Assembly: GCA_964610155.1 (NCBI GenBank)
Contig: CAZSUY010000010.1
Span: forward strand, 1 to 64,000
Length of the DNA: 64,000 nucleotides
Origin: JAFGBM01 sp964610155
GTDB lineage: Bacteria; Actinomycetota; Actinomycetes; Actinomycetales; Demequinaceae
Direction: 5' to 3'
Part shown: one piece after another, positions 16,630-24,437 of the stretch
Position numbering within the stretch: position 1 is the first letter of the stretch
Layout: each line of letters starts with the position of its first letter
Notes under the pieces: model-generated
Seen by the model: the letters and a program-made list of their open reading frames with translations, nothing else
Databases searched by the model: none
What the model was told of the DNA's origin: nothing
Translations under genes and position numbers: made by a program

Positions 16630-17365
16630 CACGCCTCATGCTAGTGGCGAGAGCGACGGCGACGAAGGCCACCGCGTATGCCAAAAGCATGAGCCCGCCA
16701 CCCCACTGCGACAACTGCTCTGCGCCGGTGGGCGACGGAAGGCCCTGGAGGGCCGCGCCGGACCGGAACGGCAGCCACCGGGCCACGTCGCCGATGAGTT
16801 GCCCCACCATCCCCTCGACCACCGCGATCCAGACCAATGCCCCGGCAACGGCGCCCGAGAGGTTCCGAAACAGCGCGCCCACGCCAACCCCCACTGCGGC
16901 GAAGCACACGTTCCATACGACGCACCCGAGGACGGTCCGCCCGAGGCCGGGCATCCCGAGGTCAAGGCTCGTGCCCTTGGTGTTGAGCCAGATCGCGGTC
17001 GCGGCAGATGCTGTCAGGGTGGCGAGGAGGCCGAGCCCCACGCCGACGACCGTATACGCGATGATCTTGGCGCCGACGACCCGTCCGCGCGACGGCGTCG
17101 CGAGGCAGGTGTCGGTGACGGTCTTGTTTCGGTACTCCCCCGCCACCGCCGTGATTCCGAGCATGAGGGAGAAGATGGAGACGATCCCAATGTGGCTGAA
17201 AGCGAGGAGCACGGTTTCGGGGTCGCCCGGGTCCTTGCCGCTGACGAACGCGCCGCTGATGCCGAGGATCACGACGAGTTGGGCGGCCCCGATGACGACG
17301 AACGGGCTTCTGGTGGTGCGGAGCTTGAGGAACTCGTTGCGGATAAGGCGGTGGAATCTGTGCAT
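16619..17365 (-). CDS. ABC-2 type exporter permease
   Basis: About 248 residues with six hydrophobic segments and the ABC-2 permease pattern: an N-terminal FHRLIRNEFLKLRTTRSP amphipathic stretch, then GITAVAGEYRNKTVTDTCLATPSRGRVVGAKI, typical of permeases paired with drug/bacteriocin-type ATPases. It would form the membrane pore of the exporter energised by the gene upstream. The ATG at 17365 follows AAAGG; the GTG at 17383 has no ribosome site. The substrate is unknown; antibiotic or peptide efflux is the usual role. Confidence 0.88.
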   Translation of the reverse strand: MHRFHRLIRNEFLKLRTTRSPFVVIGAAQLVVILGISGAFVSGKDPGDPETVLLAFSHIGIVSIFSLMLGITAVAGEYRNKTVTDTCLATPSRGRVVGAKIIAYTVVGVGLGLLATLTASAATAIWLNTKGTSLDLGMPGLGRTVLGCVVWNVCFAAVGVGVGALFRNLSGAVAGALVWIAVVEGMVGQLIGDVARWLPFRSGAALQGLPSPTGAEQLSQWGGGLMLLAYAVAFVAVALATSMRRDVT

Positions 17366-17393
17366 TGCTGATTGGCCTTTCACTTGGCTGTGG

Positions 17394-18095
17394 TCAGGAA
17401 GTGGCTGTGGTCAGGGAGAGGAACGCGTCTTCGAGGGACGCGCCAGGAAGGTCGACGAGCGCACCGGAGTAGCGCAGCGTGCCGGATTGGATGATGACGA
17501 CGCTCGTCGCGATCTGCTGGACCTCGCTTAGGACATGACTGGAGACGAGGACGGTGCGGCCCTCGGCGGCGAGGCCACGGAGGAGGCCGCGGAGCCACGC
17601 CACGCCCGCGGGGTCGAGGCCGTTGGCGGGTTCGTCGAGGATGAGGACCTCGGGGTCGCCGAGGAGCGCGGCGGCGAGGCCGAGGCGCTGCTTCATCCCG
17701 AGGGAGTACGTCCGAGCGCGGTCCTCCGCCGCGGAGCCGAGGTCGACGAGGGTGAGCACCTCGTCGACGCGGGAGTCCGGGATGTCCGAGACCTGGGCGA
17801 GGACGCGGAGGTGGTCACGGCCGCTGCGCCCGGGATGGGATCCCGTCGCCTCGAGCAGGGCACCGACGATGCGGCGGGGCTCGGTGAGGTCGCCGTACGG
17901 GCGGCCGCCGATGAGCGCGCGTCCCTTGGTTGGGGTGACGAGCCCGAGCGCCATGCGGAGCGTGGTGGTCTTGCCCGCCCCATTGGGGCCGAGGAAACCC
18001 GTGATGCCACCCTCCGGGACCTCGAAGGAGATGTCGTCCACCACCCGGTGGGTGCCGAAGTCCTTCATCAGCCCCTGTATCTCTATCGTTGCCAT
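17394..18095 (-). CDS. ABC exporter ATP-binding protein
   Basis: The 233-residue ATPase has all motifs: Walker A GPNGAGKTT near residue 36, signature YSLGMKQRLGLA, Walker B VLILDEPANGLDP and the H-loop SSHVLSEV. It belongs to the DRA/CcmA type that energises ABC-2 permeases. AAGGGACGGA precedes the ATG. It is first in a three-gene operon (ATPase, permease, TetR); the three 14-bp direct repeats upstream are the probable operator. Confidence 0.92.
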   Translation of the reverse strand: MATIEIQGLMKDFGTHRVVDDISFEVPEGGITGFLGPNGAGKTTTLRMALGLVTPTKGRALIGGRPYGDLTEPRRIVGALLEATGSHPGRSGRDHLRVLAQVSDIPDSRVDEVLTLVDLGSAAEDRARTYSLGMKQRLGLAAALLGDPEVLILDEPANGLDPAGVAWLRGLLRGLAAEGRTVLVSSHVLSEVQQIATSVVIIQSGTLRYSGALVDLPGASLEDAFLSLTTATS

Positions 18096-18120
18096 GTCCG
18101 TCCCTTCGTGACGTCGCTAC

Positions 18121-18157
18121 TTCATGAGCGCTTGTTCATGAGCGCACGTTCACGAGG
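18121..18157 (-). promoter_or_regulatory. 14-bp tandem repeats, candidate TetR operator of the ABC operon
   Basis: Plus-strand units TTCATGAGCGCTTG and TTCATGAGCGCACG are followed by a partial third, TTCACGAGG, all in 14-bp phase, 25-60 bases upstream of the ATPase start codon. The position suits repression of the operon by its own terminal TetR gene. No other function is evident. Confidence 0.6.
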
Positions 18158-18242
18158 ATACACCAGCACGCGGCGAACGCAAGTCATGGCGACACACGGA
18201 ACCGGATCTCCGATTGGACCAAGCTCGAGGGGCACTGACGAT

Positions 18243-18273
18243 TTGTGGGCTTCCCACAACGCGGCCGTATAGT
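18243..18273 (+). promoter_or_regulatory. fasR promoter with 17-bp palindrome; apparently leaderless
   Basis: TTGTGGGCTTCCCACAA (18243-18259) is a perfect inverted repeat and covers the expected -35 region. TATAGT at 18268-18273 is a good -10 element placed 6 bases before the fasR ATG, so the transcript should start at or next to the start codon. The same 17-bp pattern recurs at 19441-19457 before fabD. Binding by FasR is inferred. Confidence 0.7.
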
Positions 18274-18279
18274 GGCGTC

Positions 18280-19446
18280 ATGGTAGGCGACATCCGCGCC
18301 GAGACCCTGAAGCGCCTCAAGGCCGGCACCGGTCGGCTGGCGACGGCCGCCATCAAGAGCCTCGACGCCGAACACCCCTGGTTCCGCGACCTGCCCGCCC
18401 GCGAACGCTCCTGGGTCGGCACCGTCGCCCAGGCCGGCATCCACTCCTTCGTCCAGTGGTATGCCAACCCAGAGGCCGTTCAGCGCGGGGCCGCCGAGGT
18501 ATTCGCCGCCGCACCCCCCGAACTCACCCGCTCCGTCTCACTCCAGCACACTCTCGCGATCGTCCGGACCGTCGTCAAGGTCGTCGAAAGCCACAGCGAC
18601 GAATTCGCCTCCCCCGGTGCCGAGGCGGAGCTCCGGGAGGCGATCCTCCGCTACTCCCGCGAGATCGCCTTCAGCGCCGCCGAGGTCTATGCCCGGGCGG
18701 CCGAATCCCGAGGCGCCTGGGACGCCCGAATAGAGGCCCTCGTCATCGACGCCCTCATTAGGGGTCAGGTGGACGACTCCCTGCCCTCCCGCGCCGCGGC
18801 CCTTGGATGGAAGACGGGCCCCACCCTCGTCATGGTGGGTATGACGAACGGGGCCCTCGGGGAGGTCGAATCGGCCGATTTGCGGCGATCGATCCGGCGG
18901 GCGTCCCGTGGGGCCCTCGTGGGCATCCACGGAGAGGACCTCATCATCATCGCGAGGAGCGATGCCGACCTCGACAAGCTCTCCCAGGCGCTGCTCCCGA
19001 GCTTCGGCCCCGGACCCGTCGTCATCGGCCCTGCGGCCACGAGCCTCGCCGAGGTCGCCCGTGCCACCCGAGCCGCCCTCGCCGGCGTCGTCGCCGCCCC
19101 CGCCTGGTCCCTGACCCCGCGCCCCGTCCAGGCCGATGACCTCCTCCCCGAGCGGGTCCTCGTAGGCGACTCGACCGCCCGGGAGCGCCTCCTTTCCCTC
19201 GCGTATGACCCCATCGCCAAGGCCGGGGGTTCCCTTAAGGAGACCGTGGGCATGTTCCTCGCGTGCGGGCGCTCCCTCGAACTGTGCTCCAAGACGATGT
19301 TCGTCCACCCCAACACCGTCCGGTATCGACTCAAGAAGGTCACCGAACTGACGGGCTGGGACGCCCTCGATGCCAGGGATGCCGCGGTACTTTCGACCGC
19401 CTTCGCGCTCGGTCAGCTCCGGGAATCCGGACATGCGCCTTTGTAG
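18280..19446 (+). CDS. fasR: FasR, PucR-type regulator of fatty-acid synthesis
   Basis: The 388-residue protein ends in a PucR-type helix-turn-helix (SLELCSKTMFVHPNTVRYRLKKVTELTGWD), and its middle has the GGDEF-like central domain of this family (residues ~150-260). In Streptomyces the same gene sits just upstream of fabD-fabH-acpP-fabF and activates that operon, matching the order here. The ATG at 18280 is chosen because a -10 element lies 6 bases upstream and no ribosome site is present. Its stop codon lies inside the downstream palindrome. The regulator probably senses lipid-precursor status, but the ligand is not evident. Confidence 0.88.
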   Translation: MVGDIRAETLKRLKAGTGRLATAAIKSLDAEHPWFRDLPARERSWVGTVAQAGIHSFVQWYANPEAVQRGAAEVFAAAPPELTRSVSLQHTLAIVRTVVKVVESHSDEFASPGAEAELREAILRYSREIAFSAAEVYARAAESRGAWDARIEALVIDALIRGQVDDSLPSRAAALGWKTGPTLVMVGMTNGALGEVESADLRRSIRRASRGALVGIHGEDLIIIARSDADLDKLSQALLPSFGPGPVVIGPAATSLAEVARATRAALAGVVAAPAWSLTPRPVQADDLLPERVLVGDSTARERLLSLAYDPIAKAGGSLKETVGMFLACGRSLELCSKTMFVHPNTVRYRLKKVTELTGWDALDARDAAVLSTAFALGQLRESGHAPL

Positions 19447-19457
19447 AATTCCTACAA
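19441..19457 (+). promoter_or_regulatory. 17-bp palindrome before fabD, candidate FasR operator
   Basis: TTGTAGAATTCCTACAA is a near-perfect inverted repeat (extended by one T/A pair on each side) that overlaps the fasR stop codon. It shares TTGT-G--TTCC-ACAA with the palindrome in the fasR promoter and has identical length. No good -10 element is obvious downstream, so the fabD start site is unresolved. Confidence 0.65.
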
Positions 19458-19523
19458 ATGGATGGGCGCACTTTGGTCGGCCCTAGGCCACCTGAAGGGA
19501 CACCGATACGGCACCCTTGTGAG

Positions 19524-20450
19524 GTGCTTGCCATCGTGTGCCCCGGACAGGGCGCCCAGTCCCCGGGGATGCTTTCCCCGTGGCTTGAGCTTCCCTTCGT
19601 TGCCAATCGGCTCCATGCCTTCTCTGAGGCAGCCGGCGTCGACCTTTTCCTGCACGGCACCACCTCCGACCAGGACACCATCCGGGACACCGCCGTCGCC
19701 CAGCCGCTCCTCGTGGCGACCGCCCTCGCAACAGCCCGCGAATTGCTCGGAGACATCGCCGTCCACCCCACCCCCACCATCATCACCGGCCACTCCGTGG
19801 GCGAGTTCGCCGCCGCTGCCCTCGCCGGCGTCCTGACGGATGAGGAAGCCCTTCGGCTGGTTGCCGAACGCGGCGCCGCCATGGCCGAAGCCGCGGCCGC
19901 CGCACCCCCCGCCTCCATGGCGGCCATCCTCGGCGGCGACCCCGCCGAAATCGAATCCTCCCTCGCCGCCCTCGGACTAACCCCCGCGAACATGAACGGC
20001 GGCGGGCAGGTCGTCGCGGCCGGACCAAAGGCCGCCATCACCGCCCTCGTCGCTTCTCCCCCACCCGGGACGCGCGCCATCGAAATCCAGGTCGCAGGGG
20101 CCTTTCACACCACCGACATGCTTCCCGCCGCCGACCGCCTCGCCGAGGCCGCGTCGTCCGTCGTCCCCCGCGACCCCATCGCCACCCTCCTCTCCAACGC
20201 CGATGGAAAGGCCGTCACCACCGGCAAGGACGCCCTCGAACGCCTGGTCGGACAGATGGCGAAGCCAGTGCGCTGGGACCTGTGCCAGAAGGCTATGGTG
20301 GACCAGGGCGTGACCGCCCTCATCGAGGTCGCCCCCGGCGGGGTGCTCACCGGCCTCGCCAAGCGCACGATGAAGGGGATCCCCGCTGTCGCCATCAAGA
20401 CCCCCGCAGACCTCGAAGCCGCCAGAGAACTGATGGAGAGACTCCGATGA
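19524..20450 (+). CDS. fabD: Malonyl-CoA:ACP transacylase FabD
   Basis: FabD loads malonyl groups onto acyl carrier protein in the cytoplasm for fatty-acid elongation. The protein starts LAIVCPGQGAQSPG as in relatives, has the nucleophile motif GHSVGE (Ser91), and the catalytic His195 in GAFHTTDM. Length 308 residues is normal. The GTG at 19524 was chosen because conserved sequence starts there; an in-frame ATG at 19458 would add 22 unconserved residues and begins right at the operator palindrome. Neither has a strong ribosome site. The stop overlaps the fabH start (ATGA). Confidence 0.93.
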   Translation: MLAIVCPGQGAQSPGMLSPWLELPFVANRLHAFSEAAGVDLFLHGTTSDQDTIRDTAVAQPLLVATALATARELLGDIAVHPTPTIITGHSVGEFAAAALAGVLTDEEALRLVAERGAAMAEAAAAAPPASMAAILGGDPAEIESSLAALGLTPANMNGGGQVVAAGPKAAITALVASPPPGTRAIEIQVAGAFHTTDMLPAADRLAEAASSVVPRDPIATLLSNADGKAVTTGKDALERLVGQMAKPVRWDLCQKAMVDQGVTALIEVAPGGVLTGLAKRTMKGIPAVAIKTPADLEAARELMERLR

Positions 20451-21445
20451 CCACGCTCCAGACCACCAAGGGCCCGGAATTCGCCCGCCTCATGGGCCTG
20501 GGCATCGCCCGCGGAGAGAACGTCGTCACCAACGACGACGTCGCCGGACCCATCGACTCGTCCGACGAATGGATTCAACAGCGGACCGGCATCGTCACCA
20601 GGATGCGGGCCAAGCCCGAGACCTCCGTCCTCGACCTCGCGGAACGGGCCTCGCGCGATGCCATCGCCGCCGCCGGTATCGAGGGGTCCGAGGTCGACAC
20701 CGTCATCCTCTCGACCATCACCCACCCCTACATGACGCCGGGCGGATCCCCCGAACTCGGGGCCCGCCTCGGGTGCCCCACGGCCGCCGCCTTCGACATC
20801 TCCGCCGCCTGCGCCGGATACTGCTATGGCATCGCCCAGGCCGACGCCCTCGTCCGGGCCGGGCAGAGCCGATACGTCCTCGTCATCGGCGCGGAGAAGA
20901 TGAGCGACTTCGTCGACCCCACCGATCGCTCCATCTCCTTCCTCCTCGGCGACGGCGCCGGCGCGGTCGTCGTGGGGCCGTCCGACACCGCCGCCATTGG
21001 CCCGACCGTCTGGGGATCGAAGGACGGCGCCAAGTTCGTCGGCATGACCGCCTCCTGGCTCGACATACGCGACAACAGGGACACCCCCTTCCCCACCCTG
21101 TTTCAGGAGGGACAGACGGTGTTCAAGTGGGCGGCGTTCGAGTTGCCCGACGCCGCGACGAAGGCCGTCGAGGTCGCGGGCCTCAAGCCCGAAGACATCC
21201 AGGCCTTCATTCCCCACCAGGCGAACATGCGGATCATCGACCAGATGGCCAAGCGCATCGGCCTACCCGAGAGTGTCGCCATCGGGCGCGACATCGCCGA
21301 CTCGGGAAACACGTCCGCCGCCTCCATCCCCCTGGCCACGGAACGTCTGTACCGTGACGGCCAGGTAAAATCGGGCGACCTCGCCCTCCAGATCGGTTTC
21401 GGTGCCGGCCTGGTCTATGCGGCCCAGGTGGTCGTGCTTCCATAA
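20447..21445 (+). CDS. fabH: Beta-ketoacyl-ACP synthase III FabH
   Basis: FabH condenses an acyl-CoA primer with malonyl-ACP to start fatty-acid chains. The Cys-His-Asn triad is visible: Cys122 in DISAACAGYCYG, His257 in IPHQANMRI and Asn288 in DSGNTSAAS. Length (332 aa) is typical. It overlaps fabD by 4 bases, so translation is coupled. Primer preference (acetyl or branched) cannot be told from sequence. Confidence 0.95.
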   Translation: MTTLQTTKGPEFARLMGLGIARGENVVTNDDVAGPIDSSDEWIQQRTGIVTRMRAKPETSVLDLAERASRDAIAAAGIEGSEVDTVILSTITHPYMTPGGSPELGARLGCPTAAAFDISAACAGYCYGIAQADALVRAGQSRYVLVIGAEKMSDFVDPTDRSISFLLGDGAGAVVVGPSDTAAIGPTVWGSKDGAKFVGMTASWLDIRDNRDTPFPTLFQEGQTVFKWAAFELPDAATKAVEVAGLKPEDIQAFIPHQANMRIIDQMAKRIGLPESVAIGRDIADSGNTSAASIPLATERLYRDGQVKSGDLALQIGFGAGLVYAAQVVVLP

Positions 21446-21522
21446 TCTAATGACCGCACTTCCGTACCCTAGGAGTGCTCATACCCACCCGGCACTAGCC
21501 GAATCAACACAAGGAGAACAAC

Positions 21523-21771
21523 ATGGCAATGTCCGATAAGGAGGTCCTTGAGGGCCTCGCGGAGATCGTTGCTGAGGAGACTGGGCTCGACGCCACCGAG
21601 GTGGCCGGCCCCAAATCCTTCACGGACGACCTCGATATCGACTCGCTCTCGATGATGACTATCGTCACCCTCGCGGAAGAGAAGTTCAACGTCCGGATCC
21701 CGGACGAGGACGTCAAGGACCTCGTCACGGTCGCGGACGCCGTCGCTTACATCACGAAGGCGCAGAGCTAG
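21523..21771 (+). CDS. acpP: Acyl carrier protein AcpP
   Basis: An acidic 82-residue protein with the phosphopantetheine attachment motif DIDSLSMM (Ser41) that carries growing acyl chains between fatty-acid enzymes. AAGGAG lies 7 bases before the ATG, the strongest ribosome site in the operon, in line with the high level of ACP needed. It sits between fabH and fabF as in other actinobacteria. The ~75-base gap after fabH may hold an internal promoter. Confidence 0.96.
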   Translation: MAMSDKEVLEGLAEIVAEETGLDATEVAGPKSFTDDLDIDSLSMMTIVTLAEEKFNVRIPDEDVKDLVTVADAVAYITKAQS

Positions 21772-21804
21772 AACCCACGCTTCACCTCACCTCACGGAGA
21801 GAAA

Positions 21805-23040
21805 ATGACCGCCGTTGTCGTTACGGGATTGGGGGCGACCACGCCGCTTGGCGGAGATGTCGCCTCGACCTGGGAGGCCGCGCTTGCCGGCCGTCCAGGA
21901 GTCCGGACGCTCGAAAACGATTGGGCCGAGAAGTACGGGCTCGAGGTTACGATCGCCGGCCAGATTGCCGTACGACCAGAGGAGGTCTTGACGCGCCCGG
22001 AAACGAAGCGCATGGACCCCTCTGCCCAACTGGCAATCGTGGCCACCCGTGAGGCCTGGGCCGACGCCGGATCCCCGGAGGTTGATCCCGAACGCCTAGG
22101 CGTTGCGGTCTCCTCCGGGATCGGCGGCGTCTGGACCCTCCTCAATGCCTGGGACACCCTTCGCGAGAAGGGCGCCTCCCGCGTCCTGCCGATGACCGTG
22201 CCGATGCTCATGCCCAACTCCCCCTCCGCGTACGTGGAACTGGAGATGGGGGCACTGGCGGGGGCGCACGCCCCCGTATCGGCGTGTGCGTCCGGGGCCG
22301 AGGCCATCGCAACCGGATACGCGATGATCCAACTGGGGCGAGCGGACGTGGTCGTTGTGGGGGGCACGGAGTCCGCGACGCATCCCGTCTGCCTGGCCGC
22401 CTTCGACGCGATGAGGACGCTCTCGCGTCGCAACGACGACCCGGCCGGCGCATCCCGACCGTACGACATCACCCGCGACGGATTCGTCATGGGCGAGGGT
22501 TCGGGGATCCTGGTACTCGAGACCGAGGAGCACGCCAAGGCCCGGGGGGCGAAGGTCTACGCCCGGCTGTCCGGGGTTGGCCTTACCTCCGACGCCCATC
22601 ACATGGCCGCGCCAGAGCCCAACGGCAAGGAACAGGCGAGGGCCATGCGCCTCGCGCTTGAAGCTGCCGGACTCACGACGACGGATGTGACGCACATCAA
22701 CGCGCACGCGACCTCTACGGTCGTGGGCGACATGATCGAGGCGCGGGCCATCCGGGACCTGCTGGGCTCGCACGCAGACAACGTGTTGCTAAGCGCCACC
22801 AAGTCGATGACAGGACACCTTCTCGGGGGTGCCGGCGCGGTGGAGTCTTTCTTCGTCATCAAGGCGCTTCATCACCGGATGGCGCCGCCGACCATCAACG
22901 TCACTCAACCCGATCCTGAGCTCGAGGTAGACCTCGTGCGCGACACTCCTCGGGCGCTGCCCGCCGGTGACGCCGCGGGGATCAACAACTCGTTCGGCTT
23001 CGGCGGCCACAACGTGGCGCTCGCGTTCACCAGCGTCTAG
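21805..23040 (+). CDS. fabF: Beta-ketoacyl-ACP synthase II FabF
   Basis: FabF performs the chain-elongation condensations of type II fatty-acid synthesis. The Cys-His-His triad is present: Cys161 in VSACASG, His301 in NAHATST and His338 in KSMTGHLLGGAGA, with the C-terminal NNSFGFGGHN loop. Length is 411 residues, as expected. The NAHATST variant of NAHGTST is usual in actinobacterial FabF. A GGAGAG ribosome site precedes the ATG. Confidence 0.96.
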   Translation: MTAVVVTGLGATTPLGGDVASTWEAALAGRPGVRTLENDWAEKYGLEVTIAGQIAVRPEEVLTRPETKRMDPSAQLAIVATREAWADAGSPEVDPERLGVAVSSGIGGVWTLLNAWDTLREKGASRVLPMTVPMLMPNSPSAYVELEMGALAGAHAPVSACASGAEAIATGYAMIQLGRADVVVVGGTESATHPVCLAAFDAMRTLSRRNDDPAGASRPYDITRDGFVMGEGSGILVLETEEHAKARGAKVYARLSGVGLTSDAHHMAAPEPNGKEQARAMRLALEAAGLTTTDVTHINAHATSTVVGDMIEARAIRDLLGSHADNVLLSATKSMTGHLLGGAGAVESFFVIKALHHRMAPPTINVTQPDPELEVDLVRDTPRALPAGDAAGINNSFGFGGHNVALAFTSV

Positions 23041-23060
23041 CCGGAGGACGCCCTCACTCA

Positions 23061-23558
23061 TTATCCGACGCGGTGAAGCCAGCGCACGGGCGCACCATGG
23101 CCCGCATACCGGAACGGCTCGAGTTCGTTGTCCCACGCGGTCCCAAGCGCAAGATCCATCGCTCGCTTGAGGTCGGCGGCGTTCCCCCCAGCATCGAGCG
23201 CAACCCGGATGCGGTCCTCAGGGACTACTATGTTGCCGACAACGTCGGTTACGGCATGGAAGATCCCGAGCCCCGGGGTGTGTGACCAGCGGCCTCCGTC
23301 GCACCCATAGGAGGCGTCCTCGGTCACCTCATATCGAACGTGCTCCCACCCGCGCAAGGCGGACGCCAGGCGCGCGCCGGTTCCCTGGACCCCCTGCCAC
23401 GACACCTCACACCGCACCAGGTTGGGTCCGGCTGGTTGATCGGTCCAGTCAAAGGTGATGCGCGACCCCAGCACATTGCCGACCGCCCACTCGATGTGCG
23501 GACACATGGCGCGCGTGGCAGAGTGCACAAACAACACACCGCAGGTAATGGCGGCCAT
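23061..23558 (-). CDS. DUF3145 family protein
   Basis: A 165-residue soluble protein with GVLFVHSATRAMCPHIEWAVGNVLG at the start and GTAWDNELEPFRYAGHGAPVRWLHRVG-type ending (read in parts). DUF3145 proteins are confined to actinobacteria and are regularly placed next to fabF, as here; function is unknown, perhaps tied to lipid metabolism. GGAAGGAGAGG precedes the ATG. It is convergent with fabF. Confidence 0.88.
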   Translation of the reverse strand: MAAITCGVLFVHSATRAMCPHIEWAVGNVLGSRITFDWTDQPAGPNLVRCEVSWQGVQGTGARLASALRGWEHVRYEVTEDASYGCDGGRWSHTPGLGIFHAVTDVVGNIVVPEDRIRVALDAGGNAADLKRAMDLALGTAWDNELEPFRYAGHGAPVRWLHRVG

Positions 23559-23726
23559 GACCTCTCCTTCCTGTCTAGGTTCGTCTTCCCCGACGACCTC
23601 AACAGGAATGGCAGAGCAGGCACGCGGCGCGTGTCTCTTCTATGGTGCCTCAACGACGCGAATTACGCCAGTGTGATACGCGATTCGCGCATCGGCGCGT
23701 CGCGGGGCGTCGTCGCTCTTTTTTGC

Positions 23727-24236
23727 CTAGGAGCGAGCCGACTCCGTCTCGAGCGCCTCACGCAGAAGCTTCATCGCACGTTTACGCACATCTTTCTTCA
23801 GCCTGTCGATGAAGAGCTTGCCCTCGAGGTGGTCGGTCTCGTGCTGAATGAGGCGTGCCCAAATCCCATCCCCTTCAACGACGACGGGATTGCCGTCGAG
23901 GTCCGTTCCCTCGCAGCGCCCGTGGGCCGGCCGTTCGCAGGGGAACCATAGTCCGGGGATTGACAAACACCCCTCCTCCCCAAGTTCCTGGAACTCCTCG
24001 CTCATCTCGACGATCACGGGGTTGAGGATGTAACCCTTGTCCTCGTCGATGTGCCACGAGAACGCCCTGAGGCTAACACCGATCTGATTGGCAGAGACCC
24101 CGGCTCTCCCCTCGGAGTCGACGGTGTCGAGGAGGTCCTCGACGAGGGCGCGCACCCGATCGTCGATCACGGTGATGGGCTCGCAGGGGGTGCGGAGCAC
24201 CGGATCCCCGCTGATACGGATGTCTCGAACAGGCAT
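23727..24236 (-). CDS. def: Peptide deformylase
   Basis: Removes the formyl group from nascent N-terminal methionine. The three metal/active-site motifs are present in order: GVSANQIGV (motif 1, with Ser-Asn in place of the common Leu/Ala-Ala), EGCLSIPG (Cys ligand) and QHETDHLEG (two His ligands and catalytic Glu). At 169 residues it is a normal actinobacterial type. It is divergent from the NAD(P)HX repair gene and is likely single-copy within this window. Confidence 0.94.
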   Translation of the reverse strand: MPVRDIRISGDPVLRTPCEPITVIDDRVRALVEDLLDTVDSEGRAGVSANQIGVSLRAFSWHIDEDKGYILNPVIVEMSEEFQELGEEGCLSIPGLWFPCERPAHGRCEGTDLDGNPVVVEGDGIWARLIQHETDHLEGKLFIDRLKKDVRKRAMKLLREALETESARS

Positions 24237-24437
24237 GCGGGTATTCTTCCATGCCTGCGACCCTCCCCCTTTCCACCTACGATGTTCGGATGATCCTTGA
24301 GACCGTCACAGATCCCGGCCATAACGCGCTCGACCTGGCGATCATTCTCAGCGAGACGGGACGGGTCGTCGGGGGAATCGCCGCGCGTCCCGGCGACAAT
24401 GGTGCCCTCCCTCCCGGACCTGTGCCAGCCTAGGGGC

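Noticed and set aside
20105..21217. Long minus-strand frame across fabD/fabH
   Set aside because: Gly-rich shadow of fabD/fabH; no ribosome site and no recognisable domain.
23690..23722. T-rich run after GC-rich sequence between DUF3145 and def, looked like a terminator
   Set aside because: No stable stem pairs directly before the T run on either strand.
24251..24433. 60-codon ORF between def and nnr
   Set aside because: No ribosome site, ends just before the nnr start, and shows no family; may simply be leader sequence.
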